Shown here: in pieces, positions 1-7,123 of the stretch
Layout: each line of letters starts with the position of its first letter
Position numbering within the stretch: position 1 is the stretch's first letter
Origin: an uncultured Alistipes sp.
GTDB taxonomy: Bacteria; Bacteroidota; Bacteroidia; Bacteroidales; Rikenellaceae
Assembly: GCA_947173915.1 (NCBI GenBank)
Contig: CAMWGZ010000013.1
Coordinates: 1 to 14,992, forward strand
DNA: 14,992 bases
Direction: 5' to 3'
Translations under genes and position numbers: made by a program
The notes under the pieces: model-generated
Databases searched by the model: none
Told to the model about the DNA's origin: nothing
What the model saw: only the letters and a program-made list of their open reading frames with translations

Positions 1-466
1 TCTCGTTGGCTCTGAGTTGGTTATAAGAGACAGCTATATCTCCAGCCGCGAGTCCGACAAGAGCGGGTCCCATCGGTATCAGCGTTCCCATGAGACCGAG
101 CATCGGACCGAATTTGACCAGCATCCTGTATTGGGACAGAATCCGCTGCACCTCCACCTGATAGTCGGCCAATTCATGCTCACAGTACACGCAGTCCTCC
201 TTATGCTCGACGATCCGCCGGAGACAATCGACCGCCGGACAGCCACGAACGTCATCAAGCAACCTCATGCTTTCCGCCATTCGCTCCTGCGAATAATGCC
301 GTATCATATCTCCGAGCACTGCCGTTATATAACCGTGCGACTTCCATTGTCTATACAGACCGCAGACGATCCATACCGCCCGGCACAAAAAATACAGGAG
401 CAGCAGAAGCACCGGAATCATGAGACCGTTGGAGATGACAAAGAGGATTTCAGATATGCTTTTCAT
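1..466 (-). CDS. MotA/TolQ/ExbB-family proton-channel protein (C-terminus beyond window)
   Basis: The first 155 residues are visible; the reading frame is still open at the left edge. Translation shows a strong N-terminal membrane segment (about residues 6-36), then a charged cytoplasmic-looking stretch with Cys92 and Cys95. A second hydrophobic stretch follows at about 117-145 with the glycine-rich signature F-G-P-M-L-G-L-M-G-T-L (119-129). That signature is characteristic of MotA/TolQ/ExbB proton-channel proteins, which pass protons through the inner membrane to energise a partner. The start ATG (464-466) overlaps the TGA of the upstream gene (463-465), so translation is probably coupled. 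In hmu-type operons of Bacteroidota the equivalent position is held by HmuU, and a DUF2149-type protein would be expected next, outside this window. I infer that it energises the CobN-like protein or the TonB receptor. The family is fairly certain; the partner is not. Confidence 0.8.
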   Translation of the reverse strand, partial: MKSISEILFVISNGLMIPVLLLLLYFLCRAVWIVCGLYRQWKSHGYITAVLGDMIRHYSQERMAESMRLLDDVRGCPAVDCLRRIVEHKEDCVYCEHELADYQVEVQRILSQYRMLVKFGPMLGLMGTLIPMGPALVGLAAGDIAVSYNQLRANE

Positions 467-963
467 AGGATGCCAAAGATTACGACGCATAAGGCTACGC
501 CGAGCAGGCAGGCATCATAGAGCGTTTCTCGATGCGGCCCGAGCCGGCGTGTCAAGACAGAGAGAACGAACAAAGACATGGTCGTCGCGCCCCCTGCAAG
601 CAGGGAGATCGCACCGAACCCGGTACCGGGCAGCAGCATCGGTGCGCGGGCGGCAGATGCGGCAATCGGCGCGACAAGCATCAGCCCCGGATAATACCTC
701 GACACCCCGGAGCTATTGTCCGGGGCAAAGAGATAGCATATGAAGATCAGGAGTTCGACGAACTCCGCTGCGACGAGCATATTCATGTCCAGCAGATCTG
801 CGACCTGAGCAGATGTCAGGCCGCTCATGCAGCGGGTTATCCCCATCGAAACGAAGCCCCACAAAACGGCAATGCAGGCCGCGAGCCTGACAGGCAGGAA
901 AGAGAGCCTGATACATGTCGTCACGACAACGACGATATAAAACACAACGGTCAGCGCGCTCAT
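463..963 (-). CDS. Small polytopic inner-membrane protein, HmuT-position
   Basis: This 166-residue protein is almost entirely hydrophobic, with about five or six predicted membrane segments (roughly residues 3-20, 22-43, 61-80, 91-112, 115-136 and 148-165). A short polar linker lies around 81-90. I recognise no catalytic motif. Its start ATG (961-963) overlaps the TGA of the CobN-like gene (960-962), and its own stop overlaps the start of the MotA/ExbB-like gene, so all three are probably translated as a unit. The arrangement (CobN-like, small membrane protein, proton channel) matches the S-T-U order of hmu operons in Bacteroidota, from which I infer a role as a membrane partner of the proton channel. 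The gene is real by its overlaps and hydrophobic pattern; its function is unknown. Confidence 0.8.
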   Translation of the reverse strand: MSALTVVFYIVVVVTTCIRLSFLPVRLAACIAVLWGFVSMGITRCMSGLTSAQVADLLDMNMLVAAEFVELLIFICYLFAPDNSSGVSRYYPGLMLVAPIAASAARAPMLLPGTGFGAISLLAGGATTMSLFVLSVLTRRLGPHRETLYDACLLGVALCVVIFGIL

Positions 964-3900
964 CTTCCGGCCTTTCTTTTGCGTATTATGCCGGAAAGCG
1001 CGGCGACAAGCGACAGTGCGGCCAATGCCGCCAGGGTGTAAAAAGAACCCTGCGCCACCGACACTTCGGACAACGCATCGCCACGCTCCTCCTTGAGCAC
1101 TCTCGCACCGGACGGCTCGTCCACCGCAGCGCCGATATCGCGACGGTATCTCTCGGCACTCTTTTCTTCGAGGCAGCCGGCGATGAAATCCTGCAGTTTT
1201 CTATTACCGCAGACAAATTCGGTGCAGGGCGCACCATGAGCCGCCGTCACGTCGGCATGCAGCTGGCCGGTCTTCTTCAACTGTTCTTCGGTCGGAGTCC
1301 AGAATCCCTTGCGCGCACTTTCGAGCATCGTCGCAGTCATTTCCTGCAATGCGGCAGGATTGACGCGCTCGAAATACCCTTTAACGCCGAGGTCATTCAC
1401 ATCGGCGACATACATTTCGTACAGATCGTCGTATATGCCTTCGTTCAATGCGCTCGGCCTGGTCGCGCTCCAGCCGAAAATATTGCGGAATATCTCTCCG
1501 AACATCTGGGCCGTCGTCGCATCTCCCTTCATGCGCTGCCTTACGAACTCCGGATTGAGAATCGTCGCCCTCGTTTCGATGGCTACAGCCTCTTTCGTAT
1601 CCTGAAGACGGGGCAGGTAAGGATTGCGGTAGTCTGCCATAACCGCTTCCGGCTCCTTGCCATTGATCGACGCGGAAGCAAGAGAAAGCGCCCCCGTAAA
1701 TTCATACACATGGTCAAGAGATACGGGCCCCCACGTATTGCTCTGCCGGGGCTGTACGATTATCTCCGTTCCGGAAACACCGGCTTCAAGCACACTGCGG
1801 TTCATCGTCCCCCAGTTGTCTTCGTCGCCATACATCGCACACATGTTATCGAGATAGCCGTCAGCAAGCTCCTCCCGTCTGTCCCAGGCTCCCGAACTTT
1901 CGGTATAGCGCAACATGCCGGTACTATATCCGGAATTGACCGGTCCGAACACCCGCATCGCCGACAGCTCGCGGGCCCGTTTCGGCGACTCTCCTTTCTC
2001 CATCAGCGCCTTCTCCTGACCGAGCGTCCCTTCGGCGACATAGTTGGGATAGATATCGTTCTCGGCCTCGGACGCAAGTTCGACTGCATCGGTTATCATT
2101 TTCAACCGCGAGCCGGCTATATCCCGCAGCTGGCCCGACACCTGAACGAGAATATCGATGCGCGGGCGGCCGAGCTCCTCGGAAGGTATCAGTCTCAGGT
2201 CCATTACCCGTCCCTGCTCATCTCTGACAGGCTCCACCCCGAGCATACGGAGAGCCTGCGCGAGAGTGGCTCCTTGCGACGAAATAAACTCTCCGGCCCA
2301 GAAGACATAGCTTACCTTCCTGGGATATTCGCCGTGTTTTTCACGATAATGCGCCAGGGTCTGCTCGGCCAGAGCCACCCCGTCATCCCAGGCCTTCGGA
2401 CCCGGAGCCGCCTCCGCATTTATGCTATACATATTTCTGCCCATAGGCAGCACGTTCGGATTCAGAACCGGATCTCCGCCGGGAGCCGGACGGACCGGGA
2501 TACCGTTCAGAGCGCCGATCATGGCATCTATTTCCGCACCGGCAGATTCCTCGAGCAGCCTGCGCACCGCCAGCGCCCGCTCCCCTTCCGCCGCTCCGGT
2601 CATACCTGTCCCGTTCAATATGCGCGTCAGATCGCGTCTGGCATCGGGAAGATAGCGGTGTGCGACAAAAGTGAAATCCTGCAGCGACTCTTTCGATATC
2701 CTGCCGTTATCATAGTCCGCCCTGGCGCGGGAATAGGCCAGTTCGTCGGCCGTTATGGCCAGCACGCTCGACAGCATGTCGCCTGCCGAATAGGACTCAC
2801 CCATAACATAATACGCTCCGGTGATCTTCTCGTTCACGAGCTCCTCGACGAACGAATCCGTTTTTTTCAGATCCTCGATACCGTACACCCCTCCTCCGAC
2901 AGAGTCAAGCCCCAGATCTTTATGAAAGCCACAGCTTATAATTTCCCGTTTCAGGGCCCGGGTATTCTTCGACGGATCGGCGATGGCCTCATGCAGCCGT
3001 TCGGTCAGCGCACTGTATTTCTGTCTCAAACCGCTCTCCACGTACGGCGGAGTCAGGTGTGTCACGATTACCGCATGACTTCTTCTTTTGGCTATGACGG
3101 CCTCCCCGACATTGCCTGTGGTGTAGAAATAGAAATGGGGTCTGTTGCCTACCAGCACCTCGGCCCAGTCGGCCTGCGAGAGGCCCGCATTTTTGCCCGG
3201 AGTGAACTCGAGGTTGCCATGGGTGCCGAAATGAATCAGGACATCCGCATCGAACGCCTTCTGCATATACAGATAAGGCGCGATATAACTATGCGGCGGC
3301 ACGACCTCCGCACCATGGACGAGTTTGAAGTCGTCGTCGCCCAGAGCCGGACGCGGCTGGGGAAAGAGAAGAATGTTGCCATATCTTACGGCGGCTATCG
3401 CCATACTGTCCCCGCGCACCAGCAGGCTCCCGGGAGCCTTGCCGTAACGCGTCTCCACTTCAGCGATTTTATCGGGCAGCAGCACCTCCCGCGCCCATTT
3501 TTCATAATCCGCCTTGTCGATCCACAGGGGATCGGCCTCGTTCATGAATTTTTCCTGAGCCGCCGGAGCATAAGACCCCATCACGCTTCCCTCGGCCGTT
3601 ATCTGCCTGTTGAATTCTTCGAGAGATGCCGGAAGACCGTCCACATCGTACCCCTCCTTCCTGAGCCGTTTCAAAAAATTATACAGCGAAGGCACCACCT
3701 CCATCCCCGAGGCGAGCAAGGCATCCTTGCCCGGAGACTTGAAATAACCTATCGCGATCTTTTTATCCGAGTTGGCCGCATCCCGGAGATTCATGAATCG
3801 CCCGAATTGCTCCATAAAGGCATTTATCCGCTCGGGATCGGGAGAGTAAAGCAGATACCCTTCCGGCGAAGGATCCTGCGTGGCGATGCACAGCGGAGTC

Positions 3901-4853
3901 ATCCCGCCGTCGATCTCGGGCACCACGATGCGGGCATTGAGCGAGCCTCCGCCCATCGGATTACCGACATCGAGCCACCTGTCGCGAGGCTCTATAAGCG
4001 GGAAAGGCATGAAAAGCGGGATCGCGTTCTCATAAGCCCAGTTTATCAGCGAATCGTTGCCGAGCCGCCCCATCGGTATATAAACGATGGCCCGGGGTTT
4101 TGTCTCCCGTATCATTTTCGCCCGGACATCGCCTGTCGCGCTCAGAGGATACACGTTGTATCCATCCTTTGTCAGCCTGCTTACGAGCGTATCGATATGC
4201 GCGCGGTTGTTTTCCACCGGAAAATTCACACCCGACACGAAAGCAACGTTCTTGCCGCCCGGAACGAACAGACCGCTCCGCTCGAGGTAGTCCGTCAGCT
4301 CTTCCGCCTTGTCGAAATACCTGCCGGCCTCAAGATGATAGAACATATTGTTCGGCATGGCTACGGGGGCGCAAAACCCTCGATCCCCGCAGCGGCGGGG
4401 ATGGACGATATGACGGACATAGCGGAGCATATTGCGGTAGTTGGCGCTGCAGGGATTGGCGAAATACCTCCGCAATGTCTCGTTTTGTACGGAATCGAGA
4501 TTATGATTTACCACGAAACTGAAATTCCGCAGCGTATTGGTAAAGACCGGGATCCCTTTCCGGGCCGCCCGGTCGAGCGAGCGCAGCTGCAACGAGTCGA
4601 GATAAAGGCCTCGTCCGTACATAAGCACGGCATCGTATTTCTCGAAGTCCGAAGCCTCCTCCATATTGCGGCAGCTAACCTTTATATGCCGGCTGTCGTT
4701 ATTCAGTACGATCTCCGCTTCCTGGGCAGGCAAAGGATTTACGACCAGGATGCTCGTGGGTTTCAGCCAACAGGAGTATCCTGCCGCTCCCGCACAAACC
4801 ACCGACAGAAACACACCGGTGCAAACGACAATTTTCCCGACTCGCGGCATCAT
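960..4853 (-). CDS. cobN: CobN-like class I chelatase large subunit, membrane-anchored (CobN/HmuS family)
   Basis: This 1297-residue protein belongs to the CobN/BchH/HmuS superfamily, whose large subunits bind a tetrapyrrole and insert or remove a metal. Family signatures are present: P-E-I-D-G (312-316), H-F-G-T-H-G-N-L-E-F-T-P-G-K (541-554), R-P-R-I-D (896-900), L-N-P-E-F (1099-1103), F-G-W-S-A-T-R-P (1126-1133), and a late P-C-T-E-F-V-C-G-N (1209-1217) with two cysteines. Unlike cytoplasmic CobN, it starts with a signal or anchor segment (about 7-29) and ends with a membrane segment (about 1271-1290) followed by R-K-R-K. The body is therefore probably periplasmic and tethered. No CobS/CobT ATPase gene lies nearby. 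It begins one base after the cbiK stop; ATG at 4853 or 4850 is equally possible. The riboswitch favours cobalt or corrinoid chemistry, whereas the gene order favours HmuS-like haem iron removal. The family is certain; the substrate is open. Confidence 0.88.
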   Translation of the reverse strand: MMPRVGKIVVCTGVFLSVVCAGAAGYSCWLKPTSILVVNPLPAQEAEIVLNNDSRHIKVSCRNMEEASDFEKYDAVLMYGRGLYLDSLQLRSLDRAARKGIPVFTNTLRNFSFVVNHNLDSVQNETLRRYFANPCSANYRNMLRYVRHIVHPRRCGDRGFCAPVAMPNNMFYHLEAGRYFDKAEELTDYLERSGLFVPGGKNVAFVSGVNFPVENNRAHIDTLVSRLTKDGYNVYPLSATGDVRAKMIRETKPRAIVYIPMGRLGNDSLINWAYENAIPLFMPFPLIEPRDRWLDVGNPMGGGSLNARIVVPEIDGGMTPLCIATQDPSPEGYLLYSPDPERINAFMEQFGRFMNLRDAANSDKKIAIGYFKSPGKDALLASGMEVVPSLYNFLKRLRKEGYDVDGLPASLEEFNRQITAEGSVMGSYAPAAQEKFMNEADPLWIDKADYEKWAREVLLPDKIAEVETRYGKAPGSLLVRGDSMAIAAVRYGNILLFPQPRPALGDDDFKLVHGAEVVPPHSYIAPYLYMQKAFDADVLIHFGTHGNLEFTPGKNAGLSQADWAEVLVGNRPHFYFYTTGNVGEAVIAKRRSHAVIVTHLTPPYVESGLRQKYSALTERLHEAIADPSKNTRALKREIISCGFHKDLGLDSVGGGVYGIEDLKKTDSFVEELVNEKITGAYYVMGESYSAGDMLSSVLAITADELAYSRARADYDNGRISKESLQDFTFVAHRYLPDARRDLTRILNGTGMTGAAEGERALAVRRLLEESAGAEIDAMIGALNGIPVRPAPGGDPVLNPNVLPMGRNMYSINAEAAPGPKAWDDGVALAEQTLAHYREKHGEYPRKVSYVFWAGEFISSQGATLAQALRMLGVEPVRDEQGRVMDLRLIPSEELGRPRIDILVQVSGQLRDIAGSRLKMITDAVELASEAENDIYPNYVAEGTLGQEKALMEKGESPKRARELSAMRVFGPVNSGYSTGMLRYTESSGAWDRREELADGYLDNMCAMYGDEDNWGTMNRSVLEAGVSGTEIIVQPRQSNTWGPVSLDHVYEFTGALSLASASINGKEPEAVMADYRNPYLPRLQDTKEAVAIETRATILNPEFVRQRMKGDATTAQMFGEIFRNIFGWSATRPSALNEGIYDDLYEMYVADVNDLGVKGYFERVNPAALQEMTATMLESARKGFWTPTEEQLKKTGQLHADVTAAHGAPCTEFVCGNRKLQDFIAGCLEEKSAERYRRDIGAAVDEPSGARVLKEERGDALSEVSVAQGSFYTLAALAALSLVAALSGIIRKRKAGR

Positions 4854-4854
4854 G

Positions 4855-5754
4855 CTACAGATTTTCCTTTATATAATTCGACTTTTGTGTCGCGGCATCC
4901 AAAACAGGGGCATCGAAAGCCTCCCTGACATGCTCGATGTAGAGATCCTGGACAGCAGGCAGCTGCCCCAGTCCCTCCATGACCGCCTCCACGCGGAAAC
5001 CCTCCTTTTCGAGTCGCTCGCGCCACTCCCCGTCGATATCGTTACGGGCATGGTCGCCCGCCACAAACATGAACGGCACGAGGACGACTTCTTTCGCATT
5101 CTCTCGCTTCAATCTTTCGAGGACGGTTTCATAGGTCGGATACCCCTCTATGGTTGCGACATGCGCCCTGGGGGTGCCCATCGAGGCGAACATATAGTCT
5201 GTCTGGGAGTAAGTCGCGGTGGCAGGCGTCGAGGTGCCATGACCGACGAACACCACGGAAGTCTTCTTCCCCAACGAGGCTGCATAGCGTTCCTGAAGAG
5301 CCTTCACGACACGCCGACAGTCTTCGACGGAATACAGCAGCGGTCGGCCTACTCTTATTTCCGTAAAAAACGGAGCCATTAAAGCGGCCTCGTTGCGAAG
5401 CACCTCAGCCTCTATGCCATCTATCACATTCGTGCCCTGCACGATCACATGAGTAAAGCCGTCGGCCGCCAGACGCAGCAAAGCCTCCTTGGGCGTAAGT
5501 TTTACGATGCCGCGTTCGGCGAGGCGGTTGATAACGATCCGCGACGTATAGGCTTCCGCCACCTTTACCTCCGGAAACCCGGTCTGCGCCTTCTCGTTGA
5601 TCGCATCGATAGTCGCGGCACGCGTCTGGTCGAATGTCGTACCGAAGTGCACCATCAGAATGGCGGTCTTTTCTTTCGGGAGAACAGCGGGTTTCCGGGC
5701 GGCACCTTCCGTGACACCGACCAGAAACATCAGAATGAGAATGATATTTTTCAT
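4855..5754 (-). CDS. cbiK: Exported CbiK-type sirohydrochlorin cobaltochelatase
   Basis: This 299-residue class II chelatase is of the CbiK type, which inserts Co2+ into sirohydrochlorin in anaerobic cobalamin synthesis without ATP. The three expected metal ligands are visible: His172 in G-H-G-T, Glu203 in I-E-G-Y-P, and His235 in G-D-H-A-R-N-D. Their spacing is close to that of the well-studied Salmonella enzyme. The N-terminal half begins with I-L-M-V-H-F-G-T (32-39), also typical. A signal peptide covers about residues 1-19 (hydrophobic 4-14, then a small-residue cleavage site), so the enzyme should be periplasmic. Desulfovibrio vulgaris is known to have a periplasmic CbiK that binds haem. 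The stop is followed by one base and then the CobN-like start, implying joint translation. A periplasmic enzyme cannot easily feed a cytoplasmic cobalamin pathway, so tetrapyrrole binding or metal handling in the envelope is a reasonable alternative role. Confidence 0.87.
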   Translation of the reverse strand: MKNIILILMFLVGVTEGAARKPAVLPKEKTAILMVHFGTTFDQTRAATIDAINEKAQTGFPEVKVAEAYTSRIVINRLAERGIVKLTPKEALLRLAADGFTHVIVQGTNVIDGIEAEVLRNEAALMAPFFTEIRVGRPLLYSVEDCRRVVKALQERYAASLGKKTSVVFVGHGTSTPATATYSQTDYMFASMGTPRAHVATIEGYPTYETVLERLKRENAKEVVLVPFMFVAGDHARNDIDGEWRERLEKEGFRVEAVMEGLGQLPAVQDLYIEHVREAFDAPVLDAATQKSNYIKENL

Positions 5755-5773
5755 TTTATCGGGAATGCGAGCA

Positions 5774-5803
5774 ATCTCCCGGAGCCTCTCGACTCCGGGA
5801 GAT
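5774..5803 (-). other. Perfect 11-bp hairpin in the spacer between the lipoprotein and cbiK genes
   Basis: The arms 5774-5784 and 5793-5803 are exact reverse complements with an 8-base loop. The hairpin fills much of the 81-base spacer. On the transcribed (minus) strand no T-run follows it, so it does not look like an intrinsic terminator; the T-run lies on its 5' side. It could stabilise the 3' end of a processed receptor-lipoprotein message, giving those two genes higher expression than the chelatases. That role is inferred; the structure is seen directly. Confidence 0.7.
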
Positions 5804-5835
5804 GCTGCAAAAAATTGAAAAACCGTTTTCGACTC

Positions 5836-7104
5836 TTATTCGACCTCTTCCACCACCCGAATCTGCTCGAAGTAGTAACCCGATGCCATCGTGGCGCCGA
5901 GATCGGTCTGGCCGGTATTTACGTCATATATGTAGATCTGGGGCTGCGCACCCTCGGCATCGACTCCGATATATGCCTTGTGATTGACATACGCCATACG
6001 CGAGGAGAAGCGGCCGCTGCTGTAAGCCAGACGCTGCCCCTGGCAGGTAATCGGCGTACTCGTCTTGGAGACGACATCGAGCACGGTATAGTAGTGGCTG
6101 AAATCATCTATGTCGGTGCCGAGCTTGTCTTCACGCGCATAGGCCATTACCTTATTGTTTCCAAGATACATCACCGAGAGTAGCTTTCCTCCGGCCGTGA
6201 AACCGTCGTAGCTCTGATCGAACGTTGTGGAGTTCGCGGGAATCTTCAGAAGATGACTGTGCTCGGCGCCATCGGCATCATCCGTGACACAAGCGATATA
6301 GAGGTTGTTGCCACCGTCGATGAAGGTGGTCGTCTGCAGAAGCTCGCCGTAGGCGGTTCCGACCATCTCGCAGTCGAGGAAACAGGGAGTGTCGCTCTCG
6401 ACAGTCATGGTCGCCGGGTCGATGACGGCGGTCATCATGGGAGTCACGCGTTTGCCGCGCGCTCCGCCGGCCTTCGCATAATAGAAATAGAACAGCTTGT
6501 CGTCGGAGGCGCGATAATTAAGGATACCGGAGGTCGTGAAGAGTTCTGCGCCCTCGGGCATCGCTATGTCGAGCTTGCCCTCATCGATGATCGTCATGTC
6601 GTCGGCATTGAGTTTGGTCCAGATGATCTCCGAAGCATCGCCGTTGGCGGCCATGATGACCAGCGTGTTGTCATCCGTCCAGGCATGAGTGTACTTGCGC
6701 GTGGAGTAGGTGTTGTTCCGGAAACGGCGCTCCTTGACCGCCTCGACCTTGTTGTCCCTGATCACGTACTTCGCGAAGCGGTCGCCGGAAACAGGCACCT
6801 GGTAGTAGTATGCACCCTTGACAATCGTCTCGAGCGAGAGAATCGAATTTACCTCGGTTCCCTGACCCTGGAACGTGATCTCCGGCTGGTCGGACTCGAG
6901 CGAGTTGAGGCTGCGCACGAGCGTCTGGACATCACGTCCCATACCGCCGTGGCGGTCGAGGGCGACCCAAAGGTCGAAATGGAAATCCTGGATGACCGCA
7001 GGGCCGTCGGGCTGGTAGGAACCTTCGTCATCGGCGCAGCCCGTCATGCCGAAGGCGATGACCAGCGCCATAAATGACCGGAGAAGAAATTCGAATCTTT
7101 TCAT
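5836..7104 (-). CDS. DUF4374-like surface lipoprotein, partner of the TonB receptor
   Basis: This 422-residue lipoprotein has a hydrophobic signal (about 6-20) and a lipobox ending G-M-T-G-C with the acylated cysteine at 23. The following residues A-D-D-E resemble the acidic export signal that sends Bacteroidota lipoproteins to the cell surface. The remainder shows repeated short beta-strand-like units with motifs such as A-W-T-D-D-N-T-L, L-N-Y-R-A-S-D-D-K-L and Y-I-Y-D-V-N-T-G, which suggests a beta-propeller. I assign it to DUF4374 from this pattern and its place directly after a TonB receptor. As far as I recall, XusB, a siderophore-capturing lipoprotein, is in this family. Here it probably hands a ligand (corrinoid, haem or metal chelate) to the receptor. 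The start follows a 19-base, A-rich spacer after the receptor stop, typical of Bacteroidota initiation sites that lack a strong Shine-Dalgarno sequence. Confidence 0.8.
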   Translation of the reverse strand: MKRFEFLLRSFMALVIAFGMTGCADDEGSYQPDGPAVIQDFHFDLWVALDRHGGMGRDVQTLVRSLNSLESDQPEITFQGQGTEVNSILSLETIVKGAYYYQVPVSGDRFAKYVIRDNKVEAVKERRFRNNTYSTRKYTHAWTDDNTLVIMAANGDASEIIWTKLNADDMTIIDEGKLDIAMPEGAELFTTSGILNYRASDDKLFYFYYAKAGGARGKRVTPMMTAVIDPATMTVESDTPCFLDCEMVGTAYGELLQTTTFIDGGNNLYIACVTDDADGAEHSHLLKIPANSTTFDQSYDGFTAGGKLLSVMYLGNNKVMAYAREDKLGTDIDDFSHYYTVLDVVSKTSTPITCQGQRLAYSSGRFSSRMAYVNHKAYIGVDAEGAQPQIYIYDVNTGQTDLGATMASGYYFEQIRVVEEVE

Positions 7105-7123
7105 TGTCGTTTTTTATAAATGG

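Noticed and set aside
915..4928. A 1337-codon plus-strand open frame across the CobN-like gene
   Set aside because: It is codon-aligned with the real gene on the other strand, its translation is rich in R, H and P with no recognisable domain, and it has no promoter. It is a shadow of codon bias.
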